NCBI GenBank assembly: GCA_021806355.1
Contig: JAJZXT010000011.1
Span: forward strand, 1-17,020
From: Thermoplasmata archaeon
GTDB taxonomy: Archaea; Thermoplasmatota; Thermoplasmata; Thermoplasmatales; Thermoplasmataceae
Direction of reading: 5' to 3'
DNA: 17,020 nucleotides
Shown: positions 6,011 through 13,525 of the stretch, piece after piece
Layout of the letters: each line of letters opens with the position of its first letter
How positions within the stretch are numbered: the first letter of the stretch is position 1
The notes under the pieces: model-generated
The model's database searches: none
Told to the model about the DNA's origin: nothing
Seen by the model: only the letters and a program-made list of their open reading frames with translations
Program-made: the position numbers and the translations under genes

Positions 6011-7108
6011 ATGAGTCAGATTGGTGCATTGATTACACATCCCCCCTCTGAGGGGGTAGAATTCGCAAGAATAGAAGGTGAAATAGGCAAAGATAAAGGA
6101 ATCAAGGTTAGGACCCTGTACACAGGTATCTGTGGAACCGACAGGGGAATCGTTAGGGGTGCACTTAAATTTGCATACGATCCCTCAGGGTTCGATTTCC
6201 AGGTGCTTGGCCATGAATGCATAGGCCAGGTCGAATCATCAAATTCAGATATCTTCAAGAAGGGAGATCTCGTAGTTCCACTGGTCAGAAGGCCAGGCGA
6301 TTGCCCAAATTGCAGAATCGGCAGGCCGGACAACTGCTCCGACGGGAATAAGCACGAGGCCGGCATTACCGGACTCCACGGCTTTATGAGAGAATATTTC
6401 TATGAGGAGGCTAAGAATCTTGTTCCTGTCAAGAACAAGGATCTCGCAAAAATAGCTGTTCTCACAGAACCCTTGAAGAATGTGGTCAAGGCATTTGAGG
6501 TCTTCGAAAAGGTCTCATCAAGATCAATATTCCAGAATGAATTCTCTACAAATGAGGGAAAGAACGCCCTCATAATAGGAAGTGCAAACGAAGCTTTTCT
6601 CTATTCTTTTGTTGCCCGGGAATACGGGTTTGAAACCTATATGGCAAACAGGCATCCAATAGAGGACAGCAAACTGGAGATGTGTGCAAACTTTGGAGTT
6701 AAATTCGTTGACTATTCTAAAGATGTAAATTTTCCAACAAATTTCGGATTGGACCTGATTATAGATACAAGCGGTGATCCTTCAACAATTGTAAGATTCC
6801 TGAGAAAAGCCACTTACAACGCCGTAGTCATATTATTCGGAACCAACGGAAGAGCTCCTGACGGTGTAATAACCGGGGCAGATATTGACTGGATTGTTGA
6901 GAGGAATATTACCATCTGTGGATCAGTGGACGCAGCAAGGATACATTATGAGAAGGCTCTTGATCTTATCCAGAAATGGCATCTTGCCCATCCCGGGGTC
7001 ATGGATCGAATGATTACGGGGATTTTCAAGCCGGAAGAAACCAATATTTTCACGGTCAAGCCCACTGGCGAAATTAAGAGCGTAATTAAATGGAATGAAT
7101 TGGGATGA
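6011..7108 (+). CDS. gdh: Glucose/galactose 1-dehydrogenase, zinc-dependent
   Basis: Oxidises D-glucose (and usually D-galactose) at C1 with NAD(P)+, the entry step of the non-phosphorylative Entner-Doudoroff pathway in Thermoplasma and relatives. The 365-residue product follows the Thermoplasma enzyme closely from memory: GICGTDRG with catalytic zinc ligand C41, GHE (H68, E69), VVPLVRRPG, structural-zinc cysteines C98, C101 and C109, EAGITGLHGFMR, VLTEPLKNV, and the C-terminal FGTNGRAP, NITICGSVDAA and GEIKSVIKW. The ATG at 6011 is chosen because MSQIGALITHPP starts the conserved part; the frame opens earlier (5948), but that stretch adjoins intron DNA and is not conserved-looking. It overlaps folD by ATGA. 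The group II intron remnant ends just upstream, so its promoter may have been rebuilt after insertion. Confidence 0.95.
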   Translation: MSQIGALITHPPSEGVEFARIEGEIGKDKGIKVRTLYTGICGTDRGIVRGALKFAYDPSGFDFQVLGHECIGQVESSNSDIFKKGDLVVPLVRRPGDCPNCRIGRPDNCSDGNKHEAGITGLHGFMREYFYEEAKNLVPVKNKDLAKIAVLTEPLKNVVKAFEVFEKVSSRSIFQNEFSTNEGKNALIIGSANEAFLYSFVAREYGFETYMANRHPIEDSKLEMCANFGVKFVDYSKDVNFPTNFGLDLIIDTSGDPSTIVRFLRKATYNAVVILFGTNGRAPDGVITGADIDWIVERNITICGSVDAARIHYEKALDLIQKWHLAHPGVMDRMITGIFKPEETNIFTVKPTGEIKSVIKWNELG

Positions 7109-7950
7109 CCACGATTTTTGACGGAAAGGAATTCTCAGCAAATATTGATCGATCCATAGAAAAGGATGCGTCAATATATAAGGACAGGCATGGGAGGACG
7201 CCAAAACTATGCCTCATATCAACTGCCAGTTCTCAGGATCAGGAATCATACATAAAATCAAAAATTAAGAAAGGTGCCAGGATCGGGATCGAAGTTGAGA
7301 TAATTCGGTTAGATGAAACCTCAAGCGAAGAGGAAATAATAGATAAAATTGAATTTCTCAACGAATCGGATAGTACGGATGGAATCATGGTAGAAAGTCC
7401 TGTAAGGCATGGACTGAACGCAGCTAAAATCTATTCACATATTTCCGGAAGGAAGGATGTTGATTCCCAGAATCCACTCAATCTGGGATTGATTATGCTA
7501 AACAAGGCGAACGTTTACCCTGCAACTGCAAGGGCCATATTGGAAATCATCAACTCGCTCAATCTCGATACTGGTTCGGAAGTTGTCGTGATAAACCGGT
7601 CGAATATTATAGGAAAACCATTGTCAATGATGCTGCTCAATTTCAATTACACAATCACGGTTTGCCATAGCAAGACAAAGAACTTTGAGGAAATATTAAA
7701 ATCTGCTGAAACTGTAGTAACAGCCATAGGAAAATATAAATTTTTCTCCGGCAAGGATTTCCGGATGGGCGTAAACATAGTAGACGCCTCAATAAATTTC
7801 AACGAGAAAGGAATGGCTGGAGACTGCGATATAAACACACTGACAGGAATAGCAGGGTTCATCACTCCAGTTCCTGGTGGTGTTGGACCGGTTACATCAT
7901 CAATGTTATTCAGGAATCTCATGGATCTTCTGAATTCAGATAATGTGTAG
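7105..7950 (+). CDS. folD: Bifunctional methylene-tetrahydrofolate dehydrogenase/cyclohydrolase (FolD)
   Basis: Interconverts 5,10-methylene-THF, 5,10-methenyl-THF and 10-formyl-THF with NADP+ for one-carbon metabolism. In 281 residues: SYIKSKIKKG with the catalytic lysine K53 and nearby Y49; KDVDSQNPLN (117-126) where the family has KDVDGFHP; YPATARAI in place of PCTPxG; the cofactor loop VINRSNIIGKPLS (162-174); and TPVPGGVGPVTSSML (254-268), the signature. The family segment VQLPLP reads VESPVRHG here, so the usual glutamine of the cyclohydrolase site is a glutamate (E97). That may reduce or alter cyclohydrolase activity (inference). The ATG overlaps the gdh stop by four bases, so translation is probably coupled; gdh and folD share NADP(H) use. 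Confidence 0.95.
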   Translation: MTTIFDGKEFSANIDRSIEKDASIYKDRHGRTPKLCLISTASSQDQESYIKSKIKKGARIGIEVEIIRLDETSSEEEIIDKIEFLNESDSTDGIMVESPVRHGLNAAKIYSHISGRKDVDSQNPLNLGLIMLNKANVYPATARAILEIINSLNLDTGSEVVVINRSNIIGKPLSMMLLNFNYTITVCHSKTKNFEEILKSAETVVTAIGKYKFFSGKDFRMGVNIVDASINFNEKGMAGDCDINTLTGIAGFITPVPGGVGPVTSSMLFRNLMDLLNSDNV

Positions 7951-8118
7951 ACGCTTCGCCGCACAGGAATTACTATGCCTGCGGTACACAATCTCAAATG
8001 TCCGACATCAAAAATAAAACCAACTTCTTCAATTTTCAGGCAAAGAGTCATGAAAATGTCGCATAAATGAAATTGAAATATTAATTAACCCGTTGAGCCA
8101 TACCTGATTGAGTGGTGA
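7951..8118. promoter_or_regulatory. folD-nadE gap with TATA-like box and ribosome site
   Basis: AAATATTAATTAA (8076-8088) is a TATA-like box about 35 bases before the nadE start, and GGTGAT directly before the TTG at 8119 can act as a short Shine-Dalgarno sequence, giving a short leader. The rest of the gap holds no recognisable gene; the minus strand is open in places but matches nothing known to me. Confidence 0.4.
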
Positions 8119-8847
8119 TTGCTTCTGTTAATTGACGGCATTTTGAAATTTTTGTCTGACAAAATCAGGGAAAAAAGTGCCGTAATTGGATTAAGCGGAG
8201 GCGTGGACAGCTCTTTGGTTCTGACATTGCTGTCAAGGGTGCTGGAAAAGGAAAAGATCATAGGAATATATATGCCAGACTTAAAATCGCCACCTGAAGA
8301 TCTGGAAGACGTAGACAAAATCTGCAGATTTAACAATGTCTCTTTCAGGACAATAAACATAGAAGGCATTCTAAACCAGTATAAGCAGGCCCTTAAAATT
8401 GAGGAGCCGGCAACGATTGGAAACATGAAATCGCGAATCAGGATGTCAATACTCTATTCCATAGCAAACAGCAGCAATGGAATAGTTGTTGGAACCACTA
8501 ATAAGTCAGAATATCTTACCGGTTATTTCACAAAATACGGCGATGGAGGTTGCGATATAGAGCCGATTATCGGCCTATACAAGACACAGGTATGGGAACT
8601 ATCTTCCCAGCTGGGGCTACCTGCCTCTATCATCAATAAAAAACCCAGTGCAAGATTATGGGAAAGCCAGACAGATGAAGATGATCTTGGGATCAGCTAC
8701 GTTGATCTGGATAAAACTCTTATTTATTTTCAGGAAAATGGAGAGTTTCCAAATAACAGGGAAGGGAAAATCGTCTCCAGACTCTACCTTTCGAGCTTGC
8801 ACAAACGTAAGATGCCGTATAATCCAGAGGAAGATCCTGCATCATGA
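8119..8847 (+). CDS. nadE: NH3-dependent NAD+ synthetase (NadE)
   Basis: Amidates nicotinic acid adenine dinucleotide to NAD+ with ATP. The 242-residue protein has the PP-loop SGGVDSS (26-32), the ATP/NaAD segment VVGTTNKSEYLTGYFTKYGDGG (123-144), IEPIIGLYKTQVWELS, and the C-terminal KPSARLWESQTDEDDLG (175-191) and SYVDLD. There is no N-terminal nitrilase domain, so it is the ammonia-dependent short form typical of archaea. The start is a TTG at 8119: an in-frame TGA lies directly before it, no upstream start is possible, and the N-terminus has the right length. It overlaps the antiporter gene by ATGA. Confidence 0.95.
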   Translation: MLLLIDGILKFLSDKIREKSAVIGLSGGVDSSLVLTLLSRVLEKEKIIGIYMPDLKSPPEDLEDVDKICRFNNVSFRTINIEGILNQYKQALKIEEPATIGNMKSRIRMSILYSIANSSNGIVVGTTNKSEYLTGYFTKYGDGGCDIEPIIGLYKTQVWELSSQLGLPASIINKKPSARLWESQTDEDDLGISYVDLDKTLIYFQENGEFPNNREGKIVSRLYLSSLHKRKMPYNPEEDPAS

Positions 8848-10136
8848 TATTTGCAGATAGCCACATTCTGGAATTCGCTTTCCTTCTTATCATTGCATCT
8901 TTTTCCATACCCATAGCAAGGAAAGCCTCAATAGTTGAGATTCCCGTTCTTATATTTCTTGGAATCATTTTTGGCCCGGTTCTGGGAATAATCAATTACC
9001 AATTCTCTGAATCCCTTATGACAACCTTTGCAAATTTTGGAATTGGGATCCTGGGTCTCATGATAATTCTCTACTATGAAAGCCATGGCATTAACTTCCG
9101 TGTCTTAAGGAGGCACCTCAGCAGGATCATATCGCTGAATACTATAGGAATGATAATAACTGCTTTACTTGCTGGATTATTTTTCTCTCTGATCACTGGG
9201 GCACCCTTCATAATAGGCTTTCTCTTTGGCGCAATAATATCCCCCACCGATCCGGCAACCCTCCTTCCACTTTTCCACAAGATACGGATAAAGGAGGACT
9301 ATTCAGGGACGCTTATAGGAGAAAGCCTATTCAACGATCCGCTTGCAATCATATTCGTGACACTGGCAATCGCAATAATAGCTCCGCAGTCAAGCGCGGT
9401 AACACTTTTCCTTTTCCTTTCAAATTCAATAGGTTTTGTCCCGGCAATCGTATCATTCCTGTTGATCCAGATAGCGGTGCCATCAGTTGTGGGAATAGTT
9501 ATTGGATTTCTCATACTTTACCTGAACAAGCTTCTTAATTTTGAAAACCTGATTGTTGGCCTTCTTCTAGGTGTCATAATATTCGAGCTTACGTTCCTTG
9601 AGGCAATCAACATCACGCCATTTCCGGCTATTATTGCAACGGGGGCCATAATAGGGAACCTGTCTGAGAAATCAATTTTCTATGACAGGGAAAGAAGCTT
9701 CCAGGAAAATTTATCCTTTCTTGCCCAGGGGGTCATATTCCTTCTCATGGGAAGCATGCTGACACTGGCAGATATTAAAAATTACTGGATCATAGGAGTC
9801 GCTATGTCCTTGATAGTGCTGTTTGCCGTAAGGCCGCTAGCGGTGTTCCTTTCAGTATTCAGGATAAGGAGAAATAACCTGTCAAGCCCGCCGCTAAACA
9901 GAAAGATCAAGACGTTTTTTTCATTAGTAGGGCCAAGAGGGGTGGTCTCAATTGTTGAATCAACAATACCACTGGCAATCGGTACAACCCTTGGCATTCC
10001 ATTACTGCTCAGATGGGGACAAACGATAGAGGTAACCGTGGCAATTGTTGTAATACTTTCCATTATCCTCCAGACACTCTACGTTCCCATGATTGCCTCA
10101 CGGCTTCTTCCAAAAACAGCAGATGAAAAGTCATAA
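8844..10136 (+). CDS. Na+/H+ antiporter, CPA1 (NhaP-like) family
   Basis: Integral membrane transporter of 430 residues with about 12 hydrophobic segments, expected to exchange Na+ (or K+) for protons across the cytoplasmic membrane. The key motifs are FGAIISPTDPATLLP with T135-D136-P137 in the unwound helix, ESLFNDP with the N164-D165 pair that marks electroneutral CPA1 exchangers, and GPRGVVS (363-369) with the conserved arginine R365. The C-terminus is short, with no TrkA-C or other regulatory domain. The ATG at 8844 overlaps the nadE stop by four bases, so the two are probably one transcript. It ends six bases from the convergent secretion operon. In an acidophile such an exchanger helps cytoplasmic pH and sodium control (inference). 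Confidence 0.9.
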   Translation: MIFADSHILEFAFLLIIASFSIPIARKASIVEIPVLIFLGIIFGPVLGIINYQFSESLMTTFANFGIGILGLMIILYYESHGINFRVLRRHLSRIISLNTIGMIITALLAGLFFSLITGAPFIIGFLFGAIISPTDPATLLPLFHKIRIKEDYSGTLIGESLFNDPLAIIFVTLAIAIIAPQSSAVTLFLFLSNSIGFVPAIVSFLLIQIAVPSVVGIVIGFLILYLNKLLNFENLIVGLLLGVIIFELTFLEAINITPFPAIIATGAIIGNLSEKSIFYDRERSFQENLSFLAQGVIFLLMGSMLTLADIKNYWIIGVAMSLIVLFAVRPLAVFLSVFRIRRNNLSSPPLNRKIKTFFSLVGPRGVVSIVESTIPLAIGTTLGIPLLLRWGQTIEVTVAIVVILSIILQTLYVPMIASRLLPKTADEKS

Positions 10137-10142
10137 GGGGTT

Positions 10143-11705
10143 TTAGATCATAACCTCCTCTTTCATGTCGAGGGTCTCAAACAGCTTTATTCGATCCTTG
10201 TAGAACAGGTTGACCAGATTGTAGAATTCCTTATAGTTTGTAATCTGCTTCTCTATCATCTTATCGAGGATTTTTGCCCTGATTTCAACTTCTTTCTCCA
10301 TATCGGATTCATATTTTCCCTCTTTTTCCGCAATCCTCTTCAGGACATAGCTGAAACCGGAATACGGATTTGTATCAGTCACAGAATTCCACGTGAAGGC
10401 ATTATTGATAACGATCTCGGAACTCATCTGATCCTGTCCCGTAATTTCAGAAACAGTTTTTATTCTTCTCAGCGAACCTTTTTCCGATGTCAGGTTTGAG
10501 AGAATGATAACCACATCAAGGGTTAGAATAAGATTTCTTGGTATATTGATAGGTTTTGATTCCATCCTGTGTATGAAAGTCTCAATGTCATCAGCGTGGA
10601 ATGTAGCGAAGACATATCTTCCTATGGACATGGCCTGGAATACCGTGAATGCTTCTGCGCCCCTGACTTCACCCACAACGACATAACTTGGCCTCTGCCT
10701 CATGGTTACCGTCAGGAGATCAAACATATCGATCTCTCCAACCCTCTTTCCCGTCTCTTTGTCAAGAACGCCATATCCATTCCTCGTGATCATTGAAACC
10801 CAGTTTTCGTGAACGAGGTTAATTTCACGAGTATCTTCAATAGACACTATCTTTCTCTGTGAAGGGGCAAATAAAAGGAGGGCATTCAGGAATGTGGTTT
10901 TACCTGTTGCGGTACCACCCACTACCATGATGTTTGATCCGTACTCTACCAGAACCCAGAAATAAGCAAATACCCTGGAATCACAGAGTCCTTTCTGGAT
11001 CAGGTCAATCGCAGTCAGGGGCTCAGATTTGAACTTCCTTATTGTAAAAGACGGACCCTTGCTTGTTATATGCGTGCCAATAGATGCAGATATCCTTGAA
11101 CCATCCAGCAATGTTGCATCTATTATTGGGTTCGCAATGGAAATGTGCTTGCCCGCATCCTGAACAATTTTTTTAATGAAATAATTCAATTCTTCTTCCG
11201 TGTCGTATTTCACGTTAGTTGCGATGTAACCAAAATTTCTGTGAAATATGTATACGGGGGTTTCCTCCCTGTCACATGATATATCCTCTATGTTGGGGTC
11301 CTTCAAAAGGCCATCAATCTTTTCAAATCCCTTGATATCCCTGTTAATGTAATAGGTAAGCGTATCAGTATCCTCAGTGTTGAGTTTATATCCATCCTCC
11401 TTCAGTTTTAGCATGAATAATGACGGAATATCTTCTCTCTGAATATCTCCATATTTTTCAGGTTCCGTTATGGCCCTGATAAAATCGAGCTTAAGTCTTG
11501 AATATCGCTTGTACAGCGTTGGGCTGATTTCAGGTTCTATCAATTCATATAAAAAGGTGGAAGTTACTCTATTTAAAAAAACCCTTGAATATACAAGCCC
11601 TGGAATTATTTCCTGAAATATTAGATCCTCGGTCGCCCGCTTCGGGAACCTGATCTTTGTTATAGTCTGGGATTTCCTGCTCTTTTTTTTCTTAAAAATA
11701 CTCAT
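10143..11705 (-). CDS. Type IV filament/secretion ATPase, FlaI/TadA family (second ATPase)
   Basis: Cytoplasmic hexameric ATPase of 520 residues that would drive assembly or retraction of a type IV filament. N-terminal Lys-rich patch (KKKKSRK), then an N-terminal domain with NRDIKGFEKIDGLL and EDISCDREETPVYI, the linker PIIDATLLDGSRIS, Walker A GGTATGKT (263-270), Asp box SIEDTREI (288-295), Walker B region YVVVGEVRGAE (341-351) and His box ATFHAD (367-372). All catalytic elements are intact. The C-terminal ~80 residues include YKEFYNLVNLFYKDR, also present in altered form in the first ATPase. The ATG follows the upstream TAA with no gap, and AGGTG lies about 9 bases before it. It is the last gene of the four-gene operon. 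Whether it extends or retracts cannot be read from the sequence. Confidence 0.9.
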   Translation of the reverse strand: MSIFKKKKSRKSQTITKIRFPKRATEDLIFQEIIPGLVYSRVFLNRVTSTFLYELIEPEISPTLYKRYSRLKLDFIRAITEPEKYGDIQREDIPSLFMLKLKEDGYKLNTEDTDTLTYYINRDIKGFEKIDGLLKDPNIEDISCDREETPVYIFHRNFGYIATNVKYDTEEELNYFIKKIVQDAGKHISIANPIIDATLLDGSRISASIGTHITSKGPSFTIRKFKSEPLTAIDLIQKGLCDSRVFAYFWVLVEYGSNIMVVGGTATGKTTFLNALLLFAPSQRKIVSIEDTREINLVHENWVSMITRNGYGVLDKETGKRVGEIDMFDLLTVTMRQRPSYVVVGEVRGAEAFTVFQAMSIGRYVFATFHADDIETFIHRMESKPINIPRNLILTLDVVIILSNLTSEKGSLRRIKTVSEITGQDQMSSEIVINNAFTWNSVTDTNPYSGFSYVLKRIAEKEGKYESDMEKEVEIRAKILDKMIEKQITNYKEFYNLVNLFYKDRIKLFETLDMKEEVMI

Positions 11706-12530
11706 TTAAAGGACACCTGCGAATGTTAGGACTACGAAGCTTATGAGTAAAAGTACACCGGCAATCATGGCGCCTGAAACGAGCCTTCCGTCCCTGAATA
11801 CTCCTGAGATCAAACCACTCGTCAGGGATTGAACTATTATCCCGAGACTGAAAATTCTCTCGATTACGGGAAAAGTAGCAGAACCAGGTGAAAGGGCAGT
11901 TGCTCCTGCTCCAGACGATTTCAAACGTGTAAAGAAATCAAGATCAAGCATCAATATAACGAAGAGGAAAACTCCATAAGAAACTGCCATTACCATGGAA
12001 TAATTCTGCATATCTGCCGCCCTGCTCTCCCTCATGAGGTATGTTTGTGTGGTAAAGCTTGATATCATAGAAATGACATCAGCGGTATTGCTGCCGGATT
12101 CACTGGCTTTTTTGAGGATTTTCCCCACTCTTGCAATTGTCTGGTCACCAAGAATCGTCCCGAACCCATCAAGCGCATTTTCCACAGGAACGCCTATATT
12201 TATGAGGCTTGCAACATGCCTCACTTCTTCATTCAACGGGCCATAATCGTTTCCAGAGCTCCTGAGAATGGCTTCCGAAACGGGTGTCCCAAAGGTTGTA
12301 TGTCCCGCAAGATCTCTTAAGAAATCCGGGATTCTTCTCTCGGCTTCCTGGAGCTTTTTGGTTTCCGCAAAATCCGCCATCCCGAAGGGCAATAGCAATA
12401 TCATAAGAAGAATCGTCGACATTGTCAGAGGATGCGCTAAGACGCTCATAATGGGAATAATACCCTTTATGCCAATGAAAAGGATGGCGCCATCAACCGC
12501 AGCGAATGCAGAGATCACATAATATTTCAA
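11706..12530 (-). CDS. Filament/secretion platform membrane protein, single T2SSF domain (TadC-like or FlaJ C-terminal half)
   Basis: 274 residues with about five hydrophobic segments (roughly 7-27, 33-50, 178-197, 225-245, 252-272). The cytoplasmic loop from 55 to 175 carries the T2SSF-like core (RRIPDFLRDLAGHTTFGTPV..AIL, then ILKKASESGSNTADVI, as in TadC and FlaJ). It would form the inner-membrane platform that the ATPase turns or pushes. The proposed start is TTG at 12530, 11 bases after the upstream stop. The GAGGTGA before it is some 20 bases away, so the start is uncertain and a GTG four codons later is an alternative. FlaJ proteins normally hold two T2SSF domains; here this half is a separate polypeptide. 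Confidence 0.85.
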   Translation of the reverse strand: MKYYVISAFAAVDGAILFIGIKGIIPIMSVLAHPLTMSTILLMILLLPFGMADFAETKKLQEAERRIPDFLRDLAGHTTFGTPVSEAILRSSGNDYGPLNEEVRHVASLINIGVPVENALDGFGTILGDQTIARVGKILKKASESGSNTADVISMISSFTTQTYLMRESRAADMQNYSMVMAVSYGVFLFVILMLDLDFFTRLKSSGAGATALSPGSATFPVIERIFSLGIIVQSLTSGLISGVFRDGRLVSGAMIAGVLLLISFVVLTFAGVL

Positions 12531-12541
12531 TTTTATTTTCG

Positions 12542-13525
12542 CTATAATTTCACCTCGTTTATTGTGCTGCTGAGAATCAGGGCAAACATCACTGCGATCA
12601 CAGGAATTATGAGCAATACTATGAGATACAGCACAAGGGATAACACAGGGCTGGGATCTGGTGTCAGGGATGCAACAACCCCAATAATGATCATGAGTAT
12701 GAGCGGAAATGTAACGCCAACTATGATGAAGCTTTCTGCCATGACCGAGAGTGATTCAGAATTTCTCTTTACTATGGTACTTAATTCCGTTTCATACTGG
12801 AGAGCCTTTTGCTTGAAATATTCCTTAAGGTCACCGCCTGATGTAACAGTGGTTATGATCCCTTGCAAAAATTCTGATAATTTTATTGAGGGAGTAAGTG
12901 AAGCCCCTTCCTTTATGGCAGTAACAATATCCTTCCCAAAGAGCTTGGTTGTTATGGATATCCCCTTTGCCTCCCTTGCCAGCTCTCCATATTCCTCGCT
13001 CTTTGAGAGCTCGTACAAAATACTGTCTACTGACACATCTGCGGATGCCATGGTAGCAATGTATCCCATTGCTATCGGAAGGACGGCATCGATTTTCTTT
13101 CGCCTGGAGCCAGCAGTGGAATTTGGCAGTTCGATCATCATCGTGAAGTAAACAACTATTGCCATGAACCAGATTGCAAAGGCTAGGAAAGCATAATGGG
13201 GAAGGCGAAGGGCGAAGATATTTGCAAAAATACCAGAAACTATTATAAATATGGTCGCACCCAGGAAAACCCTTGAAAGATATTCAACACCGGTTAGGGG
13301 AATCTTGGCCTTCTGAAGCGTGACATCAATTCTGGACGTATCAGAATATTTTATAATCATCTCACCGAAGATTTCAAGTGAAATCCTGTCAAACATGCCG
13401 AGCCTTTCAACTCTGAGCATTTTTAATCTTTTTTTATCCTGTTTTTTCTCGTCTACATTCTTAACGATGTTCCCTGTTTTCCTTAATCCTTTTGCAATGC
13501 CATCCTTCGAAAAAATGCCAGCCAT
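12542..13525 (-). CDS. Filament/secretion platform membrane protein, single T2SSF domain (TadB-like or FlaJ N-terminal half)
   Basis: 327 residues. A basic cytoplasmic N-terminus of about 80 residues (EKKQDKKRLKMLRVER), two helices (about 84-104 and 110-131), a cytoplasmic T2SSF-like loop (KIDAVLPIAMGYIATMASAD..VDSILYELS, later ITTVTSGGDLKEYFKQKA) and two more helices (about 266-288 and 295-319). This is the topology of TadB and of the first half of archaeal FlaJ/TadC fusions. The ATG at 13525 overlaps the stop of the preceding ATPase gene as TAATG and has a strong GGAGG six bases upstream. With the next gene it makes about nine helices in total, the number usually predicted for a full FlaJ. 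Confidence 0.85.
   Translation of the reverse strand: MAGIFSKDGIAKGLRKTGNIVKNVDEKKQDKKRLKMLRVERLGMFDRISLEIFGEMIIKYSDTSRIDVTLQKAKIPLTGVEYLSRVFLGATIFIIVSGIFANIFALRLPHYAFLAFAIWFMAIVVYFTMMIELPNSTAGSRRKKIDAVLPIAMGYIATMASADVSVDSILYELSKSEEYGELAREAKGISITTKLFGKDIVTAIKEGASLTPSIKLSEFLQGIITTVTSGGDLKEYFKQKALQYETELSTIVKRNSESLSVMAESFIIVGVTFPLILMIIIGVVASLTPDPSPVLSLVLYLIVLLIIPVIAVMFALILSSTINEVKL

Noticed and set aside
7647..8051. 134-codon minus-strand frame across the end of folD
   Set aside because: Mostly antisense to folD, composition is that of a shadow frame, and no motif is visible; the part outside folD is only about 100 bases.
12564..13151. 195-codon plus-strand frame inside the TadB-like gene
   Set aside because: It is fully antisense to a well-supported T2SSF gene with clear ribosome site and topology.
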